From positions 1-51,681 of the forward strand of contig NZ_FORN01000043.1 of assembly GCF_900114015.1 (NCBI RefSeq): a stretch of 51,681 nucleotides of DNA, in the 5' to 3' direction. Positions within the stretch are counted from its first letter, which is position 1. Every line of letters starts with the position of its first letter. The notes under the pieces were generated by a model. That model was given only the letters and a program-made list of their open reading frames with translations, ran no database searches and had not been told where the DNA came from. A program made the translations under genes and the position numbers. Of the stretch, positions 25,816 through 33,850 are shown in pieces. This DNA comes from Caulobacter sp. UNC279MFTsu5.1 (GTDB lineage: Bacteria; Pseudomonadota; Alphaproteobacteria; Caulobacterales; Caulobacteraceae).

Positions 25816-26904
25816 ATGACCATCGGCATCGACGAGGACTTCTGGCGCGGGCGGCGAGTGCTGTTGACCGGCCATACCGGCTTCAAGGGCGGCTGGATGA
25901 GCCTATGGCTGGAGCGGCTGGGCGCGACCGTGCGCGGCGTGGCGCTGCTCCCCGACAGCCAGCCAAGCCTGTTCGAGGCGGCGCGCCTCGCCGAGGGGCT
26001 GGACAGCGTGATCGCCGACGTGCGCGATCCCGATGCGATGGACGCCGCCGTTCTGGATTTCGCGCCCTCGGTGGTGATCCACATGGCCGCCCAGCCTCTG
26101 GTGCGTCGCGGCTACGAGGCGCCTCGGGAGACCTTCGCCACCAATCTGATGGGCACGGTCAACCTGCTGGACGCCGTGCGTCGCCAGCCGCGTCCGGCCG
26201 TGACCCTGATCGTCACCACCGACAAGGTCTATGAGAACCTCGAGCATGGCCAAGCCTATCGGGAGGGTGACCGTCTCGGCGGCCGAGATCCCTACAGCGC
26301 CAGCAAGGCCTGCGCCGAACTGGCGGTAAGGGCCTATTTCGCCTCCTTCCTGGAAGGTGTCGGCGCGGCGGCGGGCGTCGCGCGGGCGGGAAATGTGATC
26401 GGCGGCGGCGACTGGTCGCGCGACCGGCTGCTGCCGGACGTACTATCGGCCTTTGCGCGCGGCGAGGCGGCGGTGCTGCGCAATCCTGCGGCCGTGCGCC
26501 CCTGGCAGCACGTGCTGGAGCCATTGCAAGGCTATCTCCTGGCGGTCCAGGCCCTGGCCGCCTCGCCGGCGAGCGGGCTGCGGGCCTGGAACTTCGGTCC
26601 CGACGCGGATGGCGCCCGTCCGGTCGACGACGTGGCGCGGATCGCCGCGGAAATGTGGGGGAGTGACGCGCGGTTGGTCGAGCGGATCGACTCTTCCGCG
26701 CCCCACGAGGCGGGCCTGCTGACCTTGAATTCCGACCTGGCCAAGGCCGAGCTGGGCTGGAGGCCGCGCCTGGACCTTGAGCAATCCGTCGCCCTGACGA
26801 TCGACTGGTGGCGGGCGGCCCTGGCCGGTGGCGACCTGCGCTCGACGACCCTGGCGCAGATCGATCGCTACGTTTCGTCCAGCGCGCCCGTCGCCGCCAG
26901 GTAA
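25816..26904 (+). CDS. rfbG: CDP-glucose 4,6-dehydratase
   Basis: Converts CDP-D-glucose to CDP-4-keto-6-deoxy-D-glucose, the precursor of all CDP-dideoxyhexoses. Extended SDR of 362 residues: TGHTGFKGGW binds NAD, VTTDKVYEN holds the catalytic Thr-Asp-Lys region, and DPYSASK holds the Tyr-Lys pair. The sequence closely follows the RfbG pattern. The ATG at 25816 has GGGGA upstream; an in-frame GTG at 25786 is less likely. It is divergent from the RfbH-like gene across a 200-300 bp gap, and its 3' end overlaps the opposing epimerase gene by 37 bp. Confidence 0.9.
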   Translation: MTIGIDEDFWRGRRVLLTGHTGFKGGWMSLWLERLGATVRGVALLPDSQPSLFEAARLAEGLDSVIADVRDPDAMDAAVLDFAPSVVIHMAAQPLVRRGYEAPRETFATNLMGTVNLLDAVRRQPRPAVTLIVTTDKVYENLEHGQAYREGDRLGGRDPYSASKACAELAVRAYFASFLEGVGAAAGVARAGNVIGGGDWSRDRLLPDVLSAFARGEAAVLRNPAAVRPWQHVLEPLQGYLLAVQALAASPASGLRAWNFGPDADGARPVDDVARIAAEMWGSDARLVERIDSSAPHEAGLLTLNSDLAKAELGWRPRLDLEQSVALTIDWWRAALAGGDLRSTTLAQIDRYVSSSAPVAAR

Positions 26905-27824
26905 GCGACCGTGTCGGCCACGGTCCGCGCCAGTGGCGTCGGATGCTCGCCGCGACGGAAGAGGGCGCCTTGATAGCGTCGGCCGTCGCCGACGTACCAG
27001 TCGCCTGGACCGTCACCAGGCTCCTGGCGTTCGATAGGCGGATCATTTCGACCCAGGGCCTGGCCGACCGCCCTCGCCAGCGCGCCCAATTCGACGACCT
27101 CGGCGCCGCCGACATCGAACGGCTCGGCCGACTGCGTCTCGTCCACCGCCATGTCTAGGATCACCCTCGCCATTTCCGAGACGTGGACGAAGCTCCTGAA
27201 CACCGGATCGGCGGCGCCTATGGTGATCCGGCCGCGCCGTGCGAGGGCCAGGATGAACGTCCCCAGAGCATAAGCTTCGGTGTGGTTGATGAAGGGGCCG
27301 CCGAGGTTGAACACGCGTGGAATCAGGATGGGCTTGCCGGTCCGGTGGGCCCACTCCGCAACGACCGCCTCATGCTCGCGTTTCATGACGGTATAGGCCA
27401 CGCGATCTGGCGGACCCACGTCGGGGCGGCCGACGGCGCCCGACGAGACTGTGACCAGTCGTCGCGTGTCGGCCATATCAGCCAGGGCCAGAACCCGGCC
27501 CAGCAGGGCGTCGTTGCGACGTCGCATTTCCTGTAGATCGCCGCCGTCGACCCGGTCGCCGCCGACGATGGCGGCGTGGAGGATCAGCCATTCGCCGTTT
27601 CCAAGGCCAGTCAAGGCGTCCAGCGGTTCGATCAGGGGCCGCTGGTCGCGAAGTTGCAGGGGGCGACGGGAAGAGCCGAAAAGGCGCAGGCGCTCGGGCG
27701 GCAGGTCGGGGGCGGCGGCCAGGATTTGGTCGACCAGCGCCATCCCGACCCAGCCGGAGGCCCCCACCACGGCCACGCAACTGGAGGATCGCGCTAACCA
27801 TGCGGCGAACTTGCACCTAGGCAT
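26868..27824 (-). CDS. NAD-dependent epimerase/dehydratase family protein
   Basis: An extended SDR of 318 residues: Rossmann motif VVGASGWVG near residue 18, the serine of VSSGAVG and catalytic YTVMK. The ATG at 27824 is supported by GGAG 9 nt upstream; an ATG at 27839 would add five residues. In a CDP-deoxyhexose locus such a protein could be the final 4-keto reductase (abequose/paratose-synthase type) or reduce a branched side chain. The 3' end overlaps the convergent rfbG-like gene by 37 bp. The specific reaction is a guess. Confidence 0.8.
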   Translation of the reverse strand: MPRCKFAAWLARSSSCVAVVGASGWVGMALVDQILAAAPDLPPERLRLFGSSRRPLQLRDQRPLIEPLDALTGLGNGEWLILHAAIVGGDRVDGGDLQEMRRRNDALLGRVLALADMADTRRLVTVSSGAVGRPDVGPPDRVAYTVMKREHEAVVAEWAHRTGKPILIPRVFNLGGPFINHTEAYALGTFILALARRGRITIGAADPVFRSFVHVSEMARVILDMAVDETQSAEPFDVGGAEVVELGALARAVGQALGRNDPPIERQEPGDGPGDWYVGDGRRYQGALFRRGEHPTPLARTVADTVAYLAATGALDET

Positions 27825-27989
27825 TATCGCCGACTCCATTCTAGACAAGGGAACGCAAATCACGGCCCCAACAGGATGGGCCGCGATAGATATACCAGCC
27901 CTCGCTGGAGCCAAGAGCCCTCGCGGCGGCTTCCGCGCCTCGAAAGGCGATGTCCCGGACATCGCTCGCCGTGCAACAGGACCCGGACC

Positions 27990-28922
27990 ATGCAGACCGT
28001 CGACGCCCCGATCACCAAGGCGCTTTCCGTGGAGAACATGGCCACCGAGCGCCTGGCTTCGATCCCCTGGCCGCTGGCCGACCGTCCCTTCGTGATCGCC
28101 GAGATCGGCATCAATCACAACGGCGACCTTGAGACCGCCAAGTCGCTGATCCGGGTCGCCAGCGAAGCGGGTTGCGACGCCGTGAAGTTTCAGAAGCGGA
28201 CTATCGACATCGTCTACACGCCTGAGGTGCTGGCCGCCCCCCGTCAGAGCCCCTGGGGCGAGACCCAGCGCGCCCAGAAGGAGGGCCTGGAGTTCGGCGA
28301 GGCCGAGTACGACGCCATCGACGCCTATTGCCGCGAGCTGGGCCTGGCTTGGTTCGCCTCGGCGTGGGATGTGCCCAGCCAATCGTTCCTAGCCAAGTAC
28401 GACCTGCCCTACAACAAGCTGGCCTCGGCGATGCTGACTCATCGCCCGCTGGTCGAGGCGGTCGCCGCCGAGGGCAAGCTGGTGTTCGCCTCCACCGGCA
28501 TGTGCACGTTCGAGCAGATCGACGCGGCGGTCGAGATCCTGCGCGCGGCGGCTTGTCCGTTCGTGCTGATGCACACGGTCTCGACCTATCCGACCCCGTC
28601 CGCCGATCTGAACCTGATGACGATCGACACGCTGCGCCGCCGCTATGGCGCGCCGGTCGGCTACAGTGGTCACGAGGCCTCGGTGGAGCCCAGTCTGGTG
28701 GCCGCCATGCTCGGGGCCGTGGCGATCGAACGTCACATCACCTTGGACCGAACGATGTACGGCTCGGACCAGTCGGCTTCGCTGGAGCCGAATGAACTGA
28801 AGGGGCTGGTCTCGCGCTTGCGCGACCTCCGCGAATGGCTGGGCGACGGCGAAAAGCGCGTCACGCCCGGCGAGGCCTCGGTCGCGGAGAAGCTGCGTTA
28901 CTGGTCCGGCGACCCGACCTAG
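27990..28922 (+). CDS. NeuB-family sialic-acid-type synthase lacking the SAF domain
   Basis: Condenses phosphoenolpyruvate with an aldose to a 3-deoxy-ulosonic acid in family members. The barrel is clear: FVIAEIGINHNGD, CDAVKFQKR, YSGHEASVEP and ERHITLDRTMYGSD. It ends at 310 residues, right after GEASVAEKLRYW, so the C-terminal antifreeze-like (SAF) domain of about 60 residues found in NeuB, LegI and PseI is missing. Where those have GSDH before ASLEP, this reads GSDQSASLEP. No CMP-sugar synthetase or NeuC-like epimerase is nearby. The substrate is therefore open. Start at 27990 (CAGGA upstream) or 28038. Confidence 0.83.
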   Translation: MQTVDAPITKALSVENMATERLASIPWPLADRPFVIAEIGINHNGDLETAKSLIRVASEAGCDAVKFQKRTIDIVYTPEVLAAPRQSPWGETQRAQKEGLEFGEAEYDAIDAYCRELGLAWFASAWDVPSQSFLAKYDLPYNKLASAMLTHRPLVEAVAAEGKLVFASTGMCTFEQIDAAVEILRAAACPFVLMHTVSTYPTPSADLNLMTIDTLRRRYGAPVGYSGHEASVEPSLVAAMLGAVAIERHITLDRTMYGSDQSASLEPNELKGLVSRLRDLREWLGDGEKRVTPGEASVAEKLRYWSGDPT

Positions 28923-28937
28923 GGCCTGATTGAAAAC

Positions 28938-29720
28938 CTACCAGGACTTCCAGGGCGCGCCACTGGCCCACAGGTCTTCGAGATGGAGCTTCTCGCGCAG
29001 CGTATCCATCGGCTGCCAGAATCCGTCGTGGCGGTAGGCCCGCAGTTGCCCGCTCTTGGCCAGGCGCTCCAGCGGGGCCTGTTCGAACACGGTCTCGTCG
29101 CCTTCGATCAGGTCCAGGACCCGGGGCGAGAGCACGAAAAATCCGCCGTTGATCCGCCCGCCCTCAGCCGTGGGCTTCTCGACGAACCGCTCGACCGTGT
29201 CGCCCTTGATCTTCAGGGCGCCGAAGCGGGCGAGGGGGCTGACCGCCGTGATCGTCGCCTGGGCGCCATGGGCCTCGTGGAAGCGGACCAGCGCGCCGAT
29301 GTCGACGTCGGACAGGCCGTCACCATAGGTCAGGCAAAAATACGGGTCGTCGGCGACATAGCGGCCCACCCGCTTTATCCGCCCCCCGGTCATGGTCTCG
29401 TCGCCGGTGTCGACCAGGGTGATGGTCCAGGGTTCGGCATGACGCTGGTGAACCTCGACCTGCCCGTTCGGTGAAATCGTCAGATCGGCGTTCTGGTAGG
29501 CGTAGTTGAGGAAATATTCGCGGACCTTGTCGCCCAGATAGCCGCAGCAGATGACGAAGTCGTTCAGGCCGTGGGCGCTGTAGGACTTCATGATGTGCCA
29601 GATGATCGGTCGTCCGCCGATCTCGACCATCGGCTTGGGGCGGACCTGGGTCTCCTCGGCGATGCGCGTGCCCTTGCCGCCGGCGAGGATGACGACCTTG
29701 GTCTTGTTGTTCTGCGCCAT
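28938..29720 (-). CDS. rfbF: Glucose-1-phosphate cytidylyltransferase
   Basis: Makes CDP-glucose from CTP and glucose-1-phosphate, the first step of the CDP-dideoxyhexose pathway. The 260-residue protein has the nucleotidyltransferase signature LAGGKGTR (residues 12-19) with K29 in RPKPM, the acidic pair in YGDGLSD, and FGALKIKGD and EKP further on, all as in RfbF. It ends 16 nt from the stop of the convergent NeuB-like gene. With the RfbG- and RfbH-like genes it supplies all steps to the CDP-4-keto-3,6-dideoxy stage except the E3 reductase. Confidence 0.93.
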   Translation of the reverse strand: MAQNNKTKVVILAGGKGTRIAEETQVRPKPMVEIGGRPIIWHIMKSYSAHGLNDFVICCGYLGDKVREYFLNYAYQNADLTISPNGQVEVHQRHAEPWTITLVDTGDETMTGGRIKRVGRYVADDPYFCLTYGDGLSDVDIGALVRFHEAHGAQATITAVSPLARFGALKIKGDTVERFVEKPTAEGGRINGGFFVLSPRVLDLIEGDETVFEQAPLERLAKSGQLRAYRHDGFWQPMDTLREKLHLEDLWASGAPWKSW

Positions 29721-30082
29721 GCGATCGCTTCCGACGGGAATCTCCGGGGGACTCTAGCGAAATCGAGAGCCGGGAACATCACCGTTCGCGGACGATCGCC
29801 TGCGCCCCCGCCCAGAGAAATGGCGTCTGGACGGATCGCGAGGGCCTGCTAAATTCCACCTATGGGTTCAGTTTGCGATATGATCTCTCAATACGCGCAA
29901 CCTTGACTGTAGGCGGCTCCGTTTCGAGAGATCGCGCGCGGGGGCCAAGGCGCCTCGCGAACGCCCCCGCGGGGCGAGATGCTGTCGCTTTGGATTCCGG
30001 CCGGCGCCGACCGTCCGTTGACCTGCGTACCCGAACTGTCCGGGAAGAGTTCCGCGTCCATCTGAGTAATCGAGGAGGGGCC
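29721..30082. other. Divergent intergenic region with inverted repeats
   Basis: No gene seen in 362 bp. It must hold promoters for the cytidylyltransferase gene (left) and the ceramidase-like gene (right). GATCTCTC (29882-29889) and GAGAGATC (29926-29933) form an inverted pair. CGCGGGGGC (29937-29945) and GCCCCCGCG (29963-29971) form a 9-bp stem with a 17-nt loop. GGAGGGG at about 30074 serves the downstream gene. Confidence 0.5.
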
Positions 30083-30919
30083 ATGAGCGCTTATCGCGGT
30101 TTCATCGTGTTGGGGGCCGGGATCGTCTTGGTCCTGCTGCCGTTCCTGATCTTCGTCGCCGCCGGCTGGCCGGGCAGTCCCGACAGCTGCATGAACACGA
30201 CGCCCAACACCTGTTTCTGCGAGGCCTTCGACCCGGCCGACGTCATCGCGCACGCCCGGGGAGTTCGGCAGCCTGTCAACACCTGGTTCAATCTCTATTC
30301 GATCCTGACCGCCGGCCTCGTGGCCCTGATGCTCTATTGCGATCGAAAGGACGGACCGCGCGGCGAAAACGTTATGCGGTCCGACAACTTCATCGCCGAC
30401 CTGTATGTCTTCGCGGTGCTGTTCCTGGGCCTGGGCAGCATGTGGTTCCACGCCTCGATCGTCGGCTGGGCGGGAAACTTCGACGGCCTGTCGATGTACA
30501 TCTACGCGGCCTTCCTGGTGTTCTACACCTTGCGCCGCCTGGTCCCCGCCGACTGGGTGTTCTGGGTCTTCTATCCAATCACGGTCGTGGTGTTCGTGAT
30601 CATCCACGCCCTTTGGCAGTGGGAGTTCAAGTCGCTGATCCTGATCGTCACCCTGGTGGCGGCCTATCTGGCGCTTGAGATCGTCGCCTGTGTGCGGGAG
30701 GGCAAGCCCTGGCAGGGCAAGTGGCTGACGATCCTACTCTGGTGGCTCGCGGTGGGCTGCATCATCGCCGCGACCGTGTTCTGGGCGCTTTCGCAGACCG
30801 GTAAGCCGATGTGCCACCCCAACGACTTCTTCCAGCCGCACGGCATCCTCTGGCACCCGCTGGCCGGGGCCATGGCGGTGCTGCTCTACTTCTATTGGCG
30901 AGAGGAGAACCGAACCTGA
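30083..30919 (+). CDS. Ceramidase-like membrane hydrolase (CREST superfamily)
   Basis: A 278-residue membrane protein with about seven hydrophobic segments, of the alkaline ceramidase family. By comparison with human ACER3 the active-site pattern is visible: S119-x3-H123 (SMWFH), D134 eleven residues on (NFDGL), and a C-terminal histidine pair H253 and H258 (PHGILWH), spaced one residue wider than the HxxxH of ACER3. Family members cleave the amide of ceramides using zinc. Caulobacter and relatives make sphingolipids, so ceramide turnover is plausible. The ATG at 30083 is supported by GGAGGGG; an upstream in-frame extension looks non-coding. It stands alone between two unrelated clusters. Confidence 0.8.
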   Translation: MSAYRGFIVLGAGIVLVLLPFLIFVAAGWPGSPDSCMNTTPNTCFCEAFDPADVIAHARGVRQPVNTWFNLYSILTAGLVALMLYCDRKDGPRGENVMRSDNFIADLYVFAVLFLGLGSMWFHASIVGWAGNFDGLSMYIYAAFLVFYTLRRLVPADWVFWVFYPITVVVFVIIHALWQWEFKSLILIVTLVAAYLALEIVACVREGKPWQGKWLTILLWWLAVGCIIAATVFWALSQTGKPMCHPNDFFQPHGILWHPLAGAMAVLLYFYWREENRT

Positions 30920-31396
30920 CGGGCGGCTCCGATCATGAGCGTGTCGGGACCCGCTCGCGGCCTTCGCGCGGAAGGGGCGTCTTTGAAGCCGGGGCCGGGT
31001 GTTTTGCACGACCGGGCGGTTCTGAAGCGCGGCGTCTCCATCCCCCGCGTATCGGCGCTCGGATGTGGTCCTGATGCAGCTAATACGTTCATTTTTGGTT
31101 TCAAGAATGCAATGAGGAGAATTTCAAGAATTACAACTCAACACGCTTCGTGCGGTAAAAAATCGCTATATATATTCTAAATATTGAACATATTTGTAGT
31201 TTTTAGTTGAGTGAAAATGTCCATATATGGCAAAAACGCCAAGTAATATATGTCTATGTCGGTGTAGTATATTATGTAACCTTCCAATAATTATATTGGA
31301 AGTGTGAATATCTGTGCCTAAAAATTTTGTATTGAAGATATAAATCTCATAAGCGAGTGAAATACAAGCTTTCCATTTGCGAGAAATTCGGCATTA
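30920..31396. other. Non-coding region with an AT-rich island before the injection-system operon
   Basis: No gene seen in 477 bp. Up to about 31070 the composition is normal. From about 31071 to 31396 it turns sharply AT-rich (roughly two-thirds A/T by eye) and returns to high GC at the first injection-system gene. The island holds the palindrome CCATATATGG (31221-31230), the hairpin at 31281-31302, many TATAT and AATAT runs and possible promoters. It looks like a regulatory or silencing region for the downstream operon. Confidence 0.7.
31281..31302. promoter_or_regulatory. Inverted repeat CTTCCAAT-AATTAT-ATTGGAAG in the AT-rich island
   Basis: A perfect 8-bp inverted repeat with a 6-nt spacer, about 95 bp upstream of the first injection-system gene. 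No T-run follows. The size suits a dimeric regulator; the regulator is not identified. Confidence 0.5.
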
Positions 31397-32125
31397 GTGC
31401 GCCTTGACGTCTTTGGGTTGTACCTGGGGAGTGATCAGAACATGCCCGAGGGGCTGGAGGAAACAACGCGGGACTTGATTGGGTGGACCCAGGAGGTCCT
31501 GCCGGGGCGGGCCGTCGTCGCCCGATCCCTGAGTGATCGTGACTGCGGAGAGGGGGTCGATCTCCGCCTGATCGGCCTGGCCCCCTGCGCGACGCCTCGG
31601 GCGGCCTCGCCGCCGCTGACCCTGACCGTCGACTATCTGGTTACGGTCCGCGCCGCGGATCCCATCGTCGAGCAGACGGGCGCCATGGCGCTGATGTTCG
31701 CGGCCATGGAGCACGACGAGGTCGAGGTGGTTCTGGATCGTGAGGCGCTGAGGCTGTGCGCCGACCTAGACCTGCCGCCGGGGCCCGGCTTCGTGCTGCG
31801 GGCCACGGTCGCGATCGCGCGGCGTCGCGCGGCGGTCCGGGCCGCCCTGGTTCGCTTTCCGCTCAAGATCGACTCGGGCGAGCTCGGCGTGCTGCAGGGC
31901 TCGGTCCTGGGACCCGGCGACACGCCGGTCGCCGGCGCCGTCGTGCGCGTCGAGGGCGTGGACCGCACCGCCCAGACCGATGCATTCGGCCGCTTTCGCC
32001 TCCATGGCCCGGTTGGCGGCAAGAACAGGCCCGTCCGTCTCAACGTCCGCGCCCGCGGGGTCGAGATCGACCGTGAGGTCGAGACCGGAAGCCCCGTGAT
32101 CCTTCGTCTACCGCTGGAGATTTGA
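31397..32125 (+). CDS. Injection-system first gene: Pvc16-like (DUF4255-type) protein with carboxypeptidase-like domain
   Basis: A 242-residue protein that opens the operon. The N-terminal part (to about residue 150; PPLTLTVDYLVTV, MALMFAAMEHDEVEVV) resembles the Pvc16/DUF4255 proteins that cap or terminate contractile injection sheaths. The C-terminal part (about 160-242; LQGSVLGPGDTPVAGAVV then TDAFGRFRL) is a carboxypeptidase-regulatory-like beta-sandwich. The GTG at 31397 lies exactly where AT-rich DNA ends; an ATG at 31442 with GGGAG upstream is an alternative. The sheath gene follows after one base. The Pvc16 match is by pattern only. Confidence 0.65.
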   Translation: MRLDVFGLYLGSDQNMPEGLEETTRDLIGWTQEVLPGRAVVARSLSDRDCGEGVDLRLIGLAPCATPRAASPPLTLTVDYLVTVRAADPIVEQTGAMALMFAAMEHDEVEVVLDREALRLCADLDLPPGPGFVLRATVAIARRRAAVRAALVRFPLKIDSGELGVLQGSVLGPGDTPVAGAVVRVEGVDRTAQTDAFGRFRLHGPVGGKNRPVRLNVRARGVEIDREVETGSPVILRLPLEI

Positions 32126-32126
32126 C

Positions 32127-33350
32127 ATGCCGTCCTATTTGAGCCCCGGCGTCTACGTCGAGGAGATCGACTCCGGAACCCGTCCGATCGAGGCGGTGGG
32201 AACATCGACGGCCGGTTTCGTGGGGACCGCGCCGAACCCCGACGCCTTCGTCGACGAGGCGGTGGCGATCAACAATTGGAGCGAGTTCCGGCGACGATAC
32301 GTGCGCGACGGCGACAAGGGCACCGACCTCGCCAACGCCGTCTACGGCTTCTTCCTGAACGGCGGTTCGCGCTGCTACGTCGTCAACACCAGGGCCGACG
32401 GCGCGATCGCCGGCAAGGGGCGAGGGCTGGACGCCCTGGCGGCCATCGACGAGATCGCCATCATCGCCGCTCCGGGCCGCACCGACGCGGCCTCGCACGG
32501 GGCTCTGCTGGACGCGGCGGAGTCGCTGAAGGATCGCGTGGCGATCCTGGACGCCCCGCCGCGCGTCGATGACGTCGAGGTTCTGACCCGCGCCGCCGAC
32601 GGCGGCGCGACCACACCTGCGGCGCCCGCCGCCGAGGGCCAGACGCCCTCGCAGCCGGCTCGCGGCAAGAGTCCCAAGCCCGGCCTTCGTCCCCGCGATT
32701 CCGACGGCGGCTACGGCGCCTGCTACTTCCCGTGGCTGAAGGGGCGCGACGCCGTCGATCCGGACGCCCTGGCCCAGATTCCGCCCTCGGGCCACATGGC
32801 CGGCATCTATGCCCGCACCGACAGCGAGCGGGGCGTCCACAAGGCTCCGGCCAATGTCACGATCCGAGGCGCCGAAGGCCTGACCCAGATGTTGTCGCGC
32901 GCCGAGCAGGACGTGCTCAACCCCGTCGGCGTCAACTGCATCCGCTTCTTCACCCGCGAGGGCGTGCGGGTCTGGGGCGCCCGAACCCTGGCGCCCAGCG
33001 CCAGCAACTGGCGCTACCTGAATGTCCGCCGGCTGTTCAACATGATCGAGGAGTCGATCGCCATCAGCACACGTTGGGTGGTGTTCGAGCCCAACGCCGG
33101 CCCGTTGTGGAAGGACATCCAACGCGACGTCGGCGCCTTCCTGACCCTGCTCTGGCGCCAGGGCGCCCTGGCCGGGGCGCGGCCCGAGGACGCCTTCTTC
33201 GTCAAGTGCGACGCCGAGACCAACCCGCCCGAGGTGGTCGACGCCGGCCAGGTGGTGGTGGTCATCGGCATCGCGCCCGTGAAGCCCGCCGAATTCGTCA
33301 TCTTCCGCATCGGCCAGACGGCGGTCGGATCCACCGTCGAGACCGCTTGA
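32127..33350 (+). CDS. Contractile injection system sheath protein
   Basis: Phage-tail-sheath family protein of 407 residues. The start LSPGVYVEEIDSGTRPIE is the hallmark of sheath N-termini, whose strand links neighbouring subunits. The C-terminal half (NCIRFFTREGVRVWGARTL, VFEPN, LWRQGALAG) is the conserved core carrying the second linking strand. A low-complexity Pro/Ala segment near residues 160-190 interrupts the middle. The sheath contracts to drive the inner tube through a target membrane. It starts one base after the upstream stop and is followed by the tube gene. Confidence 0.93.
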   Translation: MPSYLSPGVYVEEIDSGTRPIEAVGTSTAGFVGTAPNPDAFVDEAVAINNWSEFRRRYVRDGDKGTDLANAVYGFFLNGGSRCYVVNTRADGAIAGKGRGLDALAAIDEIAIIAAPGRTDAASHGALLDAAESLKDRVAILDAPPRVDDVEVLTRAADGGATTPAAPAAEGQTPSQPARGKSPKPGLRPRDSDGGYGACYFPWLKGRDAVDPDALAQIPPSGHMAGIYARTDSERGVHKAPANVTIRGAEGLTQMLSRAEQDVLNPVGVNCIRFFTREGVRVWGARTLAPSASNWRYLNVRRLFNMIEESIAISTRWVVFEPNAGPLWKDIQRDVGAFLTLLWRQGALAGARPEDAFFVKCDAETNPPEVVDAGQVVVVIGIAPVKPAEFVIFRIGQTAVGSTVETA

Positions 33351-33376
33351 CCCCCCACCCTTGAAGAGGATCCGTC

Positions 33377-33847
33377 ATGGCCACCAAGCCCGAAGAAGCA
33401 GCGGCGGCGCCCAAGGTCGGCGCTCTCCCCGACGTCTATCGTAACTACAATTTCATGCTCTCGTCCCGCGAGATGGGCGATGTCCGCTTCACCGAGTGCT
33501 TCGGCCTGGGCGTGCGGATCCATCCGATCCGCTACCGCGAGTCCGGCAGCGGCCAGATTGTCCGGACCCTGCCCGGACCGGTCGAATACGCCGAGGTCAC
33601 GCTGCGCTACGGCCTCACCAAAACCCCGGCGCTGTGGGATTGGCTCAAGGAGGTCCTGGCGGGCGGAACGCCCCGGCGCAACATCTCGATCGCGATGATG
33701 GACGTGAAGGGCACGGCCGAGGTCCTACGCTGGAACCTCGACAACGCCTGGCCCTGCGAGTGGAGCGGCGTGTCGTTCGACGCCCTCGGCCGCGAGGTGG
33801 CGATCGAGGAACTGAAGCTGTCCTTCGACACCTTGACCCGAGCGTAA
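33377..33847 (+). CDS. Injection-system inner tube protein (gp19-like)
   Basis: A 156-residue phage tail tube family protein that stacks as hexamer rings inside the sheath. Recognisable parts are the N-terminal YRNYNFMLSSREMGDVRFTE segment, a middle ...LRYGLTKTPALWDWLKE, and the end SFDALGREVAIEELKLSFD, which is typical of this family. It lies 26 nt after the sheath gene with GAGGA before the ATG. Only one tube gene of this short type is present, while some injection systems have two or three. Confidence 0.9.
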   Translation: MATKPEEAAAAPKVGALPDVYRNYNFMLSSREMGDVRFTECFGLGVRIHPIRYRESGSGQIVRTLPGPVEYAEVTLRYGLTKTPALWDWLKEVLAGGTPRRNISIAMMDVKGTAEVLRWNLDNAWPCEWSGVSFDALGREVAIEELKLSFDTLTRA

Positions 33848-33850
33848 GCC

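Noticed and set aside
25476..26084. Minus-strand frame covering the rfbH-rfbG gap
   Set aside because: It overlaps the start of the clearly coding plus-strand dehydratase gene, is Arg/Ser/Pro-rich low-complexity text and lies out of frame with RfbH.
31071..31396. Insertion sequence or attachment site in the AT-rich island
   Set aside because: No transposase fragment, no matching terminal inverted or direct repeats at its borders, and no tRNA nearby.
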